From Pseudomonas sp. NKUCC02_KPG (GTDB lineage Bacteria > Pseudomonadota > Gammaproteobacteria > Pseudomonadales > Pseudomonadaceae), in assembly GCF_019345465.1 (NCBI RefSeq), contig NZ_JAHKRC010000002.1, forward strand, positions 186,001-250,000: DNA of 64,000 nucleotides. Reading direction: 5' to 3'. Of this stretch, positions 1 to 8,169 are shown piece after piece. The translations under genes and the position numbers were made by a program. Under the pieces are notes generated by a model. That model worked only from the letters and a program-made list of their open reading frames with translations, had not been told where the DNA came from and did not search any database. Numbering within the stretch: position 1 is the first letter of the stretch; every line of letters begins with the position of its first letter.

Positions 1-274
1 GGATTGGCAAGTTGGTGCCGGGAATGGGAAGACCGATTGACGTGTCTAGCGTTGAGGTACGTTTTGACCGAAAGCAGGCGATCACCCAGCACGGTCAATT
101 TTTGAGTGCCGGCAAAAAAAGGCTGGGGCCGCAGCACACCAAAACCTGCGCAAAACCCACCCTGCAAGCCACAGTTTACCTTTGGCCTATTCACGAATAA
201 GAGTGCATTTTGTCACCGTTAAATAATATGTTTTTCCTTCATATACAATGACTTAAGAGATTTTACGAGCGAAC
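1..274. other. left flank before first att copy, no gene seen
   Basis: No convincing coding sequence is visible. The short open frame at 12-200 has no ribosome-binding site and reads like random sequence. This stretch should be the right end of another element or chromosomal DNA displaced by integration, because the 5' half of the tRNA-Pro gene is not here. Around 238-257 there is a partial match to the sequence just after the tRNA end in the att copies (CATAT...CAATGACTTA), possibly a worn att relic. Confidence 0.5.
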
Positions 275-337
275 ATGGGGTGCTAGGGGTCGAGTGTTCG
301 AATCACTCCGTCCCGACCATATTTTTCAATGACTTAG
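275..337 (+). repeat. att copy 1: 3' half of tRNA-Pro(GGG), left end of element 1
   Basis: The segment begins with the anticodon loop (ATGGGGTG), continues through the T arm (GAGTG-TTCGAAT-CACTC) and ends with the acceptor strand CGTCCCGACCA, then the tail up to CAATGACTTAG. It recurs at 40626-40688 (one or two mismatches) and 63801-63863. The layout matches the 3' half of bacterial tRNA-Pro with anticodon GGG, and the 5' half is absent. It is the likely crossover site of the adjacent integrase and marks the left boundary of element 1. Confidence 0.9.
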
Positions 338-364
338 GCCAATGTCCCCGACATTGGCCTTTTT
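336..364 (+). terminator. Rho-independent terminator after att copy 1
   Basis: AGGCCAATGT pairs with ACATTGGCCT around a five-base loop (CCCCG), followed by TTTTT. It would terminate a tRNA transcript coming through the att site. The stem differs from those after the other two att copies, so each element appears to supply its own terminator. Confidence 0.85.
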
Positions 365-398
365 CATTTTCGGGAGATTTTCGGGGCTTTTCCGATTT

Positions 399-1577
399 TC
401 ATCCCTGCCTCCTCTTCAAGATTGTCAGAACCGGACCTCGTGAGTCGGTTGCTGATACCATATTTGCAGCCTCAATCAGTTGCCCTAGCTCGGCGCCGGA
501 GTAGTGACTGGTGATGCTACCGTTCTTGTGGCCGAGCAATGCCTTGCGGTCTTCCTCGGTTACACCTGCTGCTCGTAGTCGTCGACCAAACGTGTGCTTC
601 AAATCGTGAATCCGGATAGACAAGTAGCCAGGGTGAGCGGGGCGAAGGTTTTTCTCCTGCCAGAGTTTCGCCGCTCTCACTCGCGCTTTCTTCCAGGCTG
701 AATCGTTCATTCGGTGCATCGCGGTCCCGTTGTAAGGAAATACCCATTCCTTGCTGATACCGCGCTGCTTATCAATGATCGACTTGGCCACGTTGTTGAG
801 CACCACTAAGCGCTCATCTCCGTTCTTTACGCCCGAGCGTTCGTTTCGCCCGCCAAAATCGGCAGGTATCAGAAACACACTTGCGCCCAGTTCCGGTACC
901 GCAATCTCCCAATCCCACTTCAGCTTGCAGACCTCTTGCTCGCGACAACCTGTGTTCACCTTGAACAAGGCCATCGCCTGCAAGTGGGCAGGCAACTCTC
1001 CAAAAAGAATCGACTGCTCTTCCCATGACATGGGGTAGGGCTTACGGCTCGACTTCTTCTCTTCCAGCTTTGTGAGCATTGGCACGCTATCAAGCCACGG
1101 CCTCATCTCGTCATCTCGCCACTTGCGCGCACAAAGCGTTAAAACCCTCACCACGCGCTCTATTGAGATGTTGACCGTTCTGTTTGCTACCCCTTTCTTC
1201 ACTGTTCCATTGTCCAGTTTTTTTGTTGCAAGCCGATCCTTGATGAATGGCGCAAGCGCCTGGTCATCAATGTGTGTGAGCGGCACTTCTCCAATGAACT
1301 CGATCAGCTGTGACAGGTGATGCGCTGACAACTTGATAGAGGGTTGATCTTGAAACTCTGTGAGAAATCGTGCAGCTGCATGGGAAAAGGTTCTGACTTG
1401 CCTAACGCCATACACTTTTTCCTGTCGCAGCTGCTCTAGCCTGAGAATCAGGTACTGCTCGGCTTCTTCCCTGTCACCAGTTTCAGTGCTTTCGCGAAAT
1501 CGCTGGCCCCGGAAGACCTTATCGATTTGCCAGATGCCGCCTTTTTTGTAGATGCCGGTGATTGTCTTTCGCGCCAT
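399..1577 (-). CDS. int: tyrosine recombinase, integrase of element 1
   Basis: A 392-residue tyrosine site-specific recombinase, predicted to insert and excise element 1 at the tRNA-Pro att site 60 bp from its stop codon. The N-terminal part (about 1-175) is the arm-binding and core-binding region. The catalytic domain shows Arg212 (TGCREQEVCKLKW), His324 and Lys327 (IHDLKHTFG), His350 (LLGH) and nucleophile Tyr359 (SHYS). The second Arg of the usual HxxR box is Lys here, as in the integrase of element 2, so this looks like a subfamily trait rather than damage. The start overlaps the upstream excisionase-like gene by 130 bp in another frame. Confidence 0.95.
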   Translation of the reverse strand: MARKTITGIYKKGGIWQIDKVFRGQRFRESTETGDREEAEQYLILRLEQLRQEKVYGVRQVRTFSHAAARFLTEFQDQPSIKLSAHHLSQLIEFIGEVPLTHIDDQALAPFIKDRLATKKLDNGTVKKGVANRTVNISIERVVRVLTLCARKWRDDEMRPWLDSVPMLTKLEEKKSSRKPYPMSWEEQSILFGELPAHLQAMALFKVNTGCREQEVCKLKWDWEIAVPELGASVFLIPADFGGRNERSGVKNGDERLVVLNNVAKSIIDKQRGISKEWVFPYNGTAMHRMNDSAWKKARVRAAKLWQEKNLRPAHPGYLSIRIHDLKHTFGRRLRAAGVTEEDRKALLGHKNGSITSHYSGAELGQLIEAANMVSATDSRGPVLTILKRRQG

Positions 1578-1852
1578 GGATCTAATCCTTGTAGGCGCTC
1601 GCTGCGAGGCCGATTGTTGTCCTGATTGGCTGCTTTTTCAATCGACTTGCGCTCAACGTACGCATCAGCCCAAGCATCGAGCTCAATTCGATCAAAGCCA
1701 ACGCCTTGTTTTCCTATCGGGAATTCGCGCACATTCGGGCGAACTGTTTTGTTGAACTCATCCCGGCACATGCCGAGATAGCCTGGCGCATCCATGGCGC
1801 GGAGGAACCTTGGAGGGGTGGGCGCGACCTGCGCCGCGCTTCGATTTGACAT
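1448..1852 (-). CDS. excisionase-like DNA-binding protein
   Basis: A 134-residue basic protein directly upstream of, and overlapping, the integrase gene. The central part (GYLGMCRDEFNKTVRPNVRE) looks like a winged-helix AlpA/excisionase module, which normally bends att DNA and steers recombination direction. I chose the start at MSNRSAAQVAP because the element 2 homologue is conserved from the same point and GGAG sits eight bases upstream; the frame is open back to 1927. The lysine-rich C-terminus is encoded over the integrase N-terminus, and that overlap is conserved in element 2. Excisionase function is inferred from fold and position. Confidence 0.7.
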   Translation of the reverse strand: MSNRSAAQVAPTPPRFLRAMDAPGYLGMCRDEFNKTVRPNVREFPIGKQGVGFDRIELDAWADAYVERKSIEKAANQDNNRPRSERLQGLDPWRERQSPASTKKAASGKSIRSSGASDFAKALKLVTGKKPSST

Positions 1853-1892
1853 AGCTGTCTCCATGCCGCCGCGCTGGGCGGCAGAAGGTTGG

Positions 1893-2390
1893 TTATCGGG
1901 TGGCTTTGGCGAGCGCGGCATCTGCAACCTTCATGGCTGCCTGGGCGTCGTCCACATAGGCTGGATCGAAACCGCCGCACAGATGGATGGTGGCTTGGCA
2001 GGCGCGCAGGTTCTCGCGGGTAAGTTTCAGCGCTGCGACCAACTCTTCGCACGCCGCGCGCTCCTCCCGGCCTATATCCCAAAAGCGCTGACCCCAGTGA
2101 TTCGGCGGTGGCGGGTTGTTGTTTTGCGCACCCATGGCCAGGGCCCCAACAATCGCGTCGCAGAGGTCGCGCTTGTAGGCATTGTCGCCGTCGATGCTCA
2201 GGCCGCGTCGCCGCAGGGAGCTGACGATTTCGTTGTCATCGAGACCCTGATCTTTGAGGATGATGTCTTCCTCGGGCTTGCCTGGGGTGTAAATCACCAG
2301 TGCTATCTTGGCACCGGGCAGGCAGTGAGCGCTGATCTTTACGAGTGCGTCATTTGCTACCTGGTGGAAGCGATGAAGGACTGCAGACAT
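1893..2390 (-). CDS. hypothetical phage protein, leftward early operon
   Basis: 165 residues, not assigned to a family. The start at MSAVLHRFHQ has a GAGGT ribosome-binding site; an earlier Met at 2414 lacks one. The sequence is mixed alpha/beta with a hydrophobic strand (AKIALVIYTPG), an asparagine/proline-rich linker (NNNPPPPNHW) and a helical C-terminus rich in Ala, Glu and Lys. It lies 40 bp upstream of the excisionase-like gene in the same orientation, so it belongs to the leftward early transcript. Confidence 0.65.
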   Translation of the reverse strand: MSAVLHRFHQVANDALVKISAHCLPGAKIALVIYTPGKPEEDIILKDQGLDDNEIVSSLRRRGLSIDGDNAYKRDLCDAIVGALAMGAQNNNPPPPNHWGQRFWDIGREERAACEELVAALKLTRENLRACQATIHLCGGFDPAYVDDAQAAMKVADAALAKATR

Positions 2391-2455
2391 AGGGATACCT
2401 CGCCCGCCGATCATCGGCAGGCTTATAGAATTTTGTAAGGGAAACCTAAAAGCGA

Positions 2456-3382
2456 CTAAATGGTTAGCTCATGACCGAATGGGACGCGAAACCCTGAAGC
2501 GTTGCGGTGACCACCGCCTCCGTACTGGCTGGCTATTTCAGAAACGTCCATACCTTCATCAGTGCTGCGCAGGCTGAACACTCTCCCAGTTGGCGTATCC
2601 CAATAGCAGGCTGCAAATGGCTCGCCCTGGGCCATCAAGTGGCCGGCATCGCTGGTCAGTGTGTAAGGTAGGGATGCGACAGGTACGTCGAAACCTCCGA
2701 TCAGCAACCTTCGCTTTGTCACGCCAACCAGCTCTGTTACATCCTTGTGATGCTTGCGCTCAATTGCGGCCCCATCGGATACAAGGGTGAGAACATCAGC
2801 GGCCATCAGTTGGTCCCATACTTCAAAGTCGTAGGGGTAGCTGAACAGGTTGGCTTGGATCTCCCGCGTGCCTTCAAGCTTGAACAGCCAAAGATCACGA
2901 TCCTCGATGTGCCGCAGTAACTGAGGGGGCTCTTGGCCTGGGAAGTAGTGGTCCCACGCGAGCATTGCTCCGCTTCGGTTCATATCGAAACAGCAGGCGA
3001 TCGATGGGCCGTTTTGTGAGTTGGCCATGTCGTGCGCTGTTTTCCATCCGAGTAGTGGGGTCCCGTCATCGCGGCGGGTATCTTCTTCAATGCCTGCGTG
3101 GAATGGCTCGAAGCGCCCCAAATCTTCGGCCGCGCTCTTGTGATGGTCGAGCACGATTATGCTTTTCGCTCTCCACGCGAGCTCCGCCAGTACGTCGTAC
3201 TTGTAGCTGAAGTCGACGAGAACAACGTCTTTTCCAGCTACATCCGGGGGCTCTTGGCCGTAGACACCAGGTACAAACTCGACATTAGCCCCAAGGGCTT
3301 TGCGAACTACCCATGCTGCACCGAAGCCATCGGCGCAGTTGTCGTGGTAGATGCACATGGTTTTCGATTTGTTTTCAGGCAT
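2456..3382 (-). CDS. DHH-family phosphoesterase
   Basis: 308 residues resembling DHH/DHHA1 phosphoesterases, which use Mn2+ to hydrolyse short oligonucleotides or cyclic dinucleotide products. Metal-ligand motifs are visible: YHDNCADGFGAAW (Asp14, Asp18), VLVDFSY (Asp57) and the signature VLDHHKS (Asp79-His80-His81). Near the C-terminus GGGGHRNASGF is the glycine-rich DHHA1 substrate motif. The start at MPENKSKTMC is preceded by AAGGA. In a phage early operon it could recycle nucleotides from degraded host DNA or RNA, or remove signalling nucleotides used by host defences; the sequence does not decide between these. Confidence 0.85.
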   Translation of the reverse strand: MPENKSKTMCIYHDNCADGFGAAWVVRKALGANVEFVPGVYGQEPPDVAGKDVVLVDFSYKYDVLAELAWRAKSIIVLDHHKSAAEDLGRFEPFHAGIEEDTRRDDGTPLLGWKTAHDMANSQNGPSIACCFDMNRSGAMLAWDHYFPGQEPPQLLRHIEDRDLWLFKLEGTREIQANLFSYPYDFEVWDQLMAADVLTLVSDGAAIERKHHKDVTELVGVTKRRLLIGGFDVPVASLPYTLTSDAGHLMAQGEPFAACYWDTPTGRVFSLRSTDEGMDVSEIASQYGGGGHRNASGFRVPFGHELTI

Positions 3383-3463
3383 GACTTCGTCCTTACCGCT
3401 AAAGCGGCTCACTTGGAGTTAGGTGTGATGCAGAGGGGCAGAGGGCAGAGTACGGACCTACTC

Positions 3464-3970
3464 CTAAGCGGCTGGGGTTGCCGCTTTCATTTGTGCTGTC
3501 GCGTTGTGGCGCCAATTGGTCGGGTCTTTCAGGTAATGCCCGAACATCCAGTGAATGACTGCCGCTTGTTCGTGCTCGGCCTTCTCGGGGATTTTGTGGC
3601 CTAGGCGGCGCAGGCCTTGTGCGTAGTGAATGCACTGGAAGCACATCAGACCAAAGATCCAGCGCAACTCGGCGGTTAGCTCAGGTGGTGAAGCGAGGTC
3701 ATCGATACGCTGATCCGCCGCGGTCAGCCGTTCCTGCAGCTCATTTGCTCGGCGCCAAAGATCGAAGTCAGGCACCGGCTTGCCGGCCATGCGGTGCTCA
3801 AGCATCGCCCAGACTAGGTGGTATTCAGGCCAATCACGCTCAACAACTACGCTTTCAATCGTCTGTATTCCTTCATCGTGAAGGCATGCGCGCAGGTGTT
3901 TTTCCTGCATATGTGTAAGCCTTTTGAGCTTGACCACTATGTAGCGATCTTCTCGCTGGAATTCACTCAT
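3464..3970 (-). CDS. hypothetical phage protein
   Basis: 168 residues, largely helical, family not recognised. The N-terminus (SEFQREDRYIVVKLKRLTH) is strand-like and resembles the start of the nearby protein at 7741-8121 (FIVLSLKHTHRRHK), suggesting a shared small phage fold. Its ATG overlaps the stop of the upstream 56-residue gene (TAATG), so the two are probably translationally coupled. Confidence 0.65.
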   Translation of the reverse strand: MSEFQREDRYIVVKLKRLTHMQEKHLRACLHDEGIQTIESVVVERDWPEYHLVWAMLEHRMAGKPVPDFDLWRRANELQERLTAADQRIDDLASPPELTAELRWIFGLMCFQCIHYAQGLRRLGHKIPEKAEHEQAAVIHWMFGHYLKDPTNWRHNATAQMKAATPAA

Positions 3971-4140
3971 TACTGCTTCTCCCGTGCGCGCCGCTCAACC
4001 GCTTCGGCCTGGCGCAACTTGCTGCATTTGGTATGGTTGCCGTGGGCGCGCGATCTATTGCATTTGTTACAGATCGTTTGCAGGTCGAGCTGGCCCATGG
4101 GGACGCCGCATACCTGAACTGTTCGTCGGAGGGCAGTCAT
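3970..4140 (-). CDS. small Cys/His-rich (zinc-binding-like) protein
   Basis: A 56-residue protein. Its core QTICNKCNRSRAHGNHTKCS holds a CxxC pair followed by two His and a third Cys, a likely zinc knuckle, then a basic helical tail. The ATG overlaps the stop of the upstream gene (GCATGA) and its stop overlaps the next ATG, so it is embedded in a tightly coupled operon. A truncated paralogue with the same HGNHTKCS core lies at 7613-7744. Function unknown; nucleic-acid binding is a guess from the fold. Confidence 0.7.
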   Translation of the reverse strand: MTALRRTVQVCGVPMGQLDLQTICNKCNRSRAHGNHTKCSKLRQAEAVERRAREKQ

Positions 4141-4568
4141 GCTGCCTCCGTTATGGCCTGTCGGAAGACGGGTAGGACGCCGGCCTGCTCGCGTACAGCG
4201 CGCATTCCCTCGATGTCGTATCCCCAGATGTTGCTGTCATCAAGCCGCTCAGGCCCGAGATAGCCTGGGTGCAGTGGCTCGCCGGTGCGGATGTAATCTC
4301 GGAACCCTTCTACGAGTGAGCGAAGCGTGCCGCCATGGCTGAACCCACGCCATCTTCCTCCCCAGTTTGTTTTGTGAGTGAAGATCCGTCGCGAGCTGTA
4401 ATCGTCGATGAACCAGATCTTGCCGCGCTGATCTACTTCCATGCAGGCGTAACAGTTGGTCTTCTGGTTGAAGAAGAAGCGCCGGCCGTAATTGCCAATG
4501 ATTCGAATCACATGATTGACTTGATTGGTGCGTTGTTGCTTCGCGGTGAGCTTGTTTTCTGTGGGCAT
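4137..4568 (-). CDS. hypothetical phage protein
   Basis: 143 residues from a start at MPTENKLTAKQQ that has GAGGT upstream; the frame is open to 4706 but those extra residues look non-coding. An aromatic-rich stretch (NYGRRFFFNQKTNCYACME, then KIWFIDDYSS) suggests a compact beta domain. Family not recognised. The downstream junction GCAGCATGA overlaps the 56-residue zinc-like gene, and the same arrangement of an MPTEN-starting gene followed by a zinc-like gene recurs at 8121-7613. Confidence 0.65.
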   Translation of the reverse strand: MPTENKLTAKQQRTNQVNHVIRIIGNYGRRFFFNQKTNCYACMEVDQRGKIWFIDDYSSRRIFTHKTNWGGRWRGFSHGGTLRSLVEGFRDYIRTGEPLHPGYLGPERLDDSNIWGYDIEGMRAVREQAGVLPVFRQAITEAA

Positions 4569-4613
4569 GTGGTTACCTCGTTGATATGCTCGCTGGCTGT
4601 ATGGAGGGAAGCC

Positions 4614-4877
4614 ATGACTGTTGAAGTAGATTTGAAGGGGCGGCCGATAGATCAAAAGTGCAAGCACTGCGGAAAGCTTTTCACCGCTAACCGCCTCCGC
4701 AAGCACCTCGATTCATGCAAAGGTCCAGAGGGCATGAGGGTCTGTGACTTGTCCGGCGCAGCTAGGGCTAGGAGAGTTCGGCTTTTGTTCAGCCCTAAGA
4801 AGAAAAAGAAGAAAGGGCGAAGTGTTTTTGCAGTGAATGGTGGTGCTTTCGGGCTAGGCAAAAGTAGGAAGCATTAA
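4614..4877 (+). CDS. small zinc-finger protein, opposite strand to the operon
   Basis: 87 residues with an excellent ribosome-binding site (GGAGGGAAGCC before ATG). Residues about 15-36 form a finger: CKHCGKLFTANRLRKHLDSC, a C2HC variant of the C2H2 finger. The C-terminal half is very basic with a run of six lysines, fitting nucleic-acid binding. It is divergent from the gene ending at 4568 (45-bp gap) and converges on the methyltransferase gene, sharing four bases at the stops. One of several forward-facing genes inside the leftward early region, so it may have its own promoter. Confidence 0.65.
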   Translation: MTVEVDLKGRPIDQKCKHCGKLFTANRLRKHLDSCKGPEGMRVCDLSGAARARRVRLLFSPKKKKKKGRSVFAVNGGAFGLGKSRKH

Positions 4878-6823
4878 GCCGCAATAGATTGGTCCTGGTG
4901 GTGACTCCAAGGATCATTTGCCCGGGCCAGCGCGGCCATCGGCGGCGGGCTGACGCTGTTCCCGCACATGTGCACTTGCTGGGTTTTGGTGAAGGGCTTG
5001 CCATCGGCGCCGTGACTGATGATGTAGTCACCCGGGAAGCCTTGGGCCTTGTACAGCTCTGCCGGTTGTAGCATCCGCAGGCAGATGTCGACGATCACAT
5101 ACGGCGTGCCTTTGATTGTCACCGTGACGAGTGCCAGGCGGTCGCGGGTGGTGATTGTCGGCGCCGGCTCGCTGGCGTCGCTCACATTCTCCGTTCCGTA
5201 GTAGCTGATCAGGAAGGCCGCGACCCGCAGTGCACCGGCTTCAACTTCTGGCGAGAGTTGCAGCTCGACCAGCGAACTCTTACCGCCACCGCCCGCTGTG
5301 ATGGTAGGTGCCGGATCGTCCAGGCCCTGGCCAACACTGGCGCCGAACTGACGCTCAAGGAATGCCGTCATCAGTCCGTGGTGTGTGCCGCCTGCGCTGA
5401 TGGTGTGCAGCGGGTCGTTCAAGTCCCGCGCATCGCAGTTGCCCCGTAAGTGCACTAGGTTGGCGGTGACCAATTGTTGTTGGCTGCCGGTGTTGGTCAC
5501 AGTGGTCATGGGGTCTTCGATGCTCTTCGCGGCAGTCGTGTTGAAGCCGCCATTCATTTGCGCCATGAACACGGTCGATATTCCCATTGCATGCGCGGCA
5601 CCGGCAGGCCGCTTGTAATTACCGCCGCTGGTGATGGTGGGTAATGGCTCATCCAATGCCTTACCTTCATCGGCGAACCTGAACTTCACTAGGTGCGCCG
5701 CTGCGATGGCATGCTTAACCCCGCCTGCGACAACTGTACCCAATGGCTGACCCAGACTGGGTACACGCGGTGCCTGACCAGCTCTCTCCCCGTAGCCGAC
5801 TTGAACGAGTGTTGGGCTGACAATCGAGAAGGCGCCGCCCTTGGGGTATGAGGTCACGGTGCGCAGAGGCTCGTCGGCAGACTGCACGCTTTCCCCGGAC
5901 CAGTTCGCGATCGGCACGATATAAGGGTTGGCGGCATCAAGTACGAATTTGCGCATGCCCTTGGCTACTCGCCGCAGGGTGGCCGGGGCTAGATCCTTTT
6001 TACGGCCAAAGATGCTCTTGCTCGGGATCGTCCAATCAATGCACTCGGCGGCCGTGCGCCACTTCTGCTGACCTTTGGCAGGGCTCTTGGCATGGGTTGG
6101 CTCTGGCCACACGATGGGCTGGCCATCACAGCGGGCAATCATAAACAGGCGTTCACGACTGGTCGGGGCCCCGAAGTCGCAGGCCTTAATTACGCGCCAT
6201 TCGACGGCATAGCCCAGGCGTTGCAGCTCGGCGACAAAAACCGCCCAAGTCTGGCCGCGACGTTTAGGGTCAGGTACCAGAAATTGCTCACGGACCGGCA
6301 CCACTTCACCTGGCTGAGCAATCACGCCACCCAGCTTGATGACGCGCCCGGCCGACTTGCAGCGTTTGGCTACCAGCGGCCCCCACTGCAGGATCTGCTT
6401 CACGTTTTCCAGGCTGATCACCCGGGGTTGCTTCATGCCTGCCCACTTCAAGCCGATCCACGATAGGTTTCGAATCTCACGCTTGCGCGGTTGACCACCG
6501 GCTGCCTGGCTGTGGTGGGTGCAGTCCGGCGACATATGGAACCAGCCCACGGCCCGGCCACCGCACTCAGTGTCAGGATCGCCCTCAAACACATCAGTGG
6601 TGAAGTGCTTTGCATGCGGGTGGTTGACCGTGTGCATGCTGATCGCTGCAGCGCTGTGGTTTTTGGCGACTGTCACAGCCCGGCCGAGGCCCATTTCCAG
6701 CCCGGTACCGGCGCCGCCACCGCCGCAGAAGAAATCCACGACAACCTCATCGTCTTGCGGGTTGAAGCCAAGGCCGTATTGGGTTTTGAAATCGAAGGGG
6801 TGTATCTTCTGCTGTAAAGACAT
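4874..6823 (-). CDS. dcm: DNA (cytosine-5)-methyltransferase, Dcm-type
   Basis: 649 residues. C5-methyltransferase motifs appear in order: motif I VDFFCGGGGAGTGLEMG (about 29-45), motif IV SPDCTHHS with catalytic Cys101, motif VI SLENV (137-141), motif VIII RERLFMIA (223-230), motif IX RMLQPAELYKAQGFPGDY (583-600) and motif X CGNSVSPPP (620-628). The target-recognition region (about 315-570) is built from about seven copies of a degenerate repeat with the core D-E/D-P-x-x-T-I/V-T-x-G-G, spaced 33-48 residues apart. In a temperate phage it probably protects phage DNA from host restriction. Motif IV has PDC where PPC is usual. Confidence 0.93.
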   Translation of the reverse strand: MSLQQKIHPFDFKTQYGLGFNPQDDEVVVDFFCGGGGAGTGLEMGLGRAVTVAKNHSAAAISMHTVNHPHAKHFTTDVFEGDPDTECGGRAVGWFHMSPDCTHHSQAAGGQPRKREIRNLSWIGLKWAGMKQPRVISLENVKQILQWGPLVAKRCKSAGRVIKLGGVIAQPGEVVPVREQFLVPDPKRRGQTWAVFVAELQRLGYAVEWRVIKACDFGAPTSRERLFMIARCDGQPIVWPEPTHAKSPAKGQQKWRTAAECIDWTIPSKSIFGRKKDLAPATLRRVAKGMRKFVLDAANPYIVPIANWSGESVQSADEPLRTVTSYPKGGAFSIVSPTLVQVGYGERAGQAPRVPSLGQPLGTVVAGGVKHAIAAAHLVKFRFADEGKALDEPLPTITSGGNYKRPAGAAHAMGISTVFMAQMNGGFNTTAAKSIEDPMTTVTNTGSQQQLVTANLVHLRGNCDARDLNDPLHTISAGGTHHGLMTAFLERQFGASVGQGLDDPAPTITAGGGGKSSLVELQLSPEVEAGALRVAAFLISYYGTENVSDASEPAPTITTRDRLALVTVTIKGTPYVIVDICLRMLQPAELYKAQGFPGDYIISHGADGKPFTKTQQVHMCGNSVSPPPMAALARANDPWSHHQDQSIAA

Positions 6824-6874
6824 AATGCTTCCTCAAGCTGGTGCTTTTAGAGAATTTTTAAAGGATTTGGATAA

Positions 6875-7543
6875 ATGAGTGAAGTTAAGAAAGTTAGGGT
6901 TTACCATTTTTTAAATGCTAAATATGGTATTGAAGGGTTGCAGCAGAGGCGCCTAAAAGTTGCAAGGCTTCTTGAGTTGAATGACCCTTTTGAATTTTGT
7001 TGTTTTGATTTTTCCGAAAAAGGATTCCGAGATGATATGTCGGGATTTAAAAAAATAATGGCTGCTGGGATGGGCTTTATATGTTGTAGCCGTTCGTACT
7101 CGAGTCCTGTTCAATGGGCTCATTATGCTAATAAGCATAAAGGGATATGTTTGGGCTTTGATGTTGACGAAGATTTATGTTTGCCTGTTAATTACGTGTC
7201 TGAGCGAATGGACGTGAATAGCCCGTCAAATTTAATTGCGTCAGAGCAAGAAATTTTTATGACAATGATTAGCACGAAATTTGATCATTGGCGCTATGAG
7301 GATGAGGTAAGGTTTCCCGTGCATTTTCATCAAGATATACCTCTTGCTGAAAAGGTTTTTTATAGTATTGGTTCGGTATTGCAATTGAGGCAAGTAATCG
7401 TAGGGTGCGATTTAAATATCAAAATGTCAGAGGTGCTTGATGCCGCAAAAGGATATGGGGGTGAGGTTGAAGTTCTTAAAGTAAGGCCTGACTTTAGAAC
7501 CTATAAAATGGTTGTAGACTCTAGTGAAGGTTGCTGTGAATAA
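6875..7543 (+). CDS. DUF2971-family protein, AT-rich cargo gene
   Basis: 222 residues matching the DUF2971 pattern: an N-terminal H-F-L-x-A-K-Y-G stretch, LNDPFEFCCF, then CCSRSYSSPVQWAHYANKH followed by GICLGFDVD, and the late EDEVRF. DUF2971 proteins have no settled function and often sit near phage or defence genes. The coding DNA is strikingly AT-rich compared with its neighbours and it faces away from the surrounding operon, both signs of a separately acquired moron. The ribosome-binding site is AAGGA, nine bases from ATG. Confidence 0.8.
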   Translation: MSEVKKVRVYHFLNAKYGIEGLQQRRLKVARLLELNDPFEFCCFDFSEKGFRDDMSGFKKIMAAGMGFICCSRSYSSPVQWAHYANKHKGICLGFDVDEDLCLPVNYVSERMDVNSPSNLIASEQEIFMTMISTKFDHWRYEDEVRFPVHFHQDIPLAEKVFYSIGSVLQLRQVIVGCDLNIKMSEVLDAAKGYGGEVEVLKVRPDFRTYKMVVDSSEGCCE

Positions 7544-7612
7544 AAACTTTCACTTTACAGTGTTTCACTTAGTTAATGACTCCTCACGGGTGCGCCGCTC
7601 AGCCGCTTCAGT

Positions 7613-7744
7613 CTAGCGCTGCGTACTGCATTTGGTGTGGTTGCCGTGGGCGCGAGACTTGTTGCATTGATCGCAGACTGTTTGCAGGTCGAGCGGGCGC
7701 ATGGGCCCACCGTTGATCCTGACTGTTCGGCGGAGGGCGGTCAT
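7613..7744 (-). pseudogene. truncated paralogue of the 56-residue zinc-like protein
   Basis: Encodes 43 residues closely matching the gene at 3970-4140: MTALRRTV start and QTVCDQCNKSRAHGNHTKCS core. An in-frame TAG follows STQR. Reading through the TAG recovers TEAAERRTREES, matching the AEAVERRAREK tail of the intact copy, so the stop is a recent nonsense mutation in a duplicated gene. The Cys/His core is intact, so the short form could still fold. Confidence 0.7.
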
Positions 7745-8121
7745 GCTGCCTCCTTGGAGTATCGAACACCGCGATATTCAGGCCGTGACGGGTAGTTAGG
7801 TTTGCAAATGACTGAGGAGAGCAGTTGCTTCCATGTTTTGGCGTTGTTGGGCAGGCAGATGCCGAACTCCTTAGTGTCGTACTCGATGTCGACCGCCAGG
7901 CGCCGTACCAACTCGAAAGACACTGCGATGTTCGAGCAGCCGCTGTTGTAGTAGCCCAAGCGCTCCAGCACTAGAGCTTCTTCGTAGATCCCGGCGCGCT
8001 CCAGTGTCCAGCAATAACCACTGTCATTTGGGCGCCATAGGGTGATTGCTTTGTGGCGGCGGTGGGTGTGTTTCAGGCTCAGCACGATGAATGTGCGTTC
8101 AGGCTGGTTTTCTGTAGGCAT
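7741..8121 (-). CDS. hypothetical phage protein, MPTEN start
   Basis: 126 residues starting at MPTENQPERTF, with GAGG upstream; the open frame extends to 8208 without further support. An N-terminal strand (TFIVLSLKHTHRRHKAITLW) is followed by a mixed alpha/beta region. It shares its first five residues and its downstream coupling (GCAGCATGA) with the gene at 4137-4568, so the pair of gene plus zinc-like gene appears duplicated around the dcm/DUF2971 segment. Function unknown. Confidence 0.65.
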   Translation of the reverse strand: MPTENQPERTFIVLSLKHTHRRHKAITLWRPNDSGYCWTLERAGIYEEALVLERLGYYNSGCSNIAVSFELVRRLAVDIEYDTKEFGICLPNNAKTWKQLLSSVICKPNYPSRPEYRGVRYSKEAA

Positions 8122-8169
8122 GGGGGAAGCCTCGCCGGTATAGTTCCGGGATCTACAGGGGAGTGGGTT

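Noticed and set aside
275..320. Complete tRNA gene at the att copies
   Set aside because: Only the sequence from the anticodon loop to CCA is present in all three copies; upstream bases do not form the acceptor 5' strand, D arm or anticodon stem.
1794..2438. 214-residue forward ORF over early leftward genes
   Set aside because: Overlaps two supported reverse genes with good ribosome-binding sites and has no sensible protein pattern.
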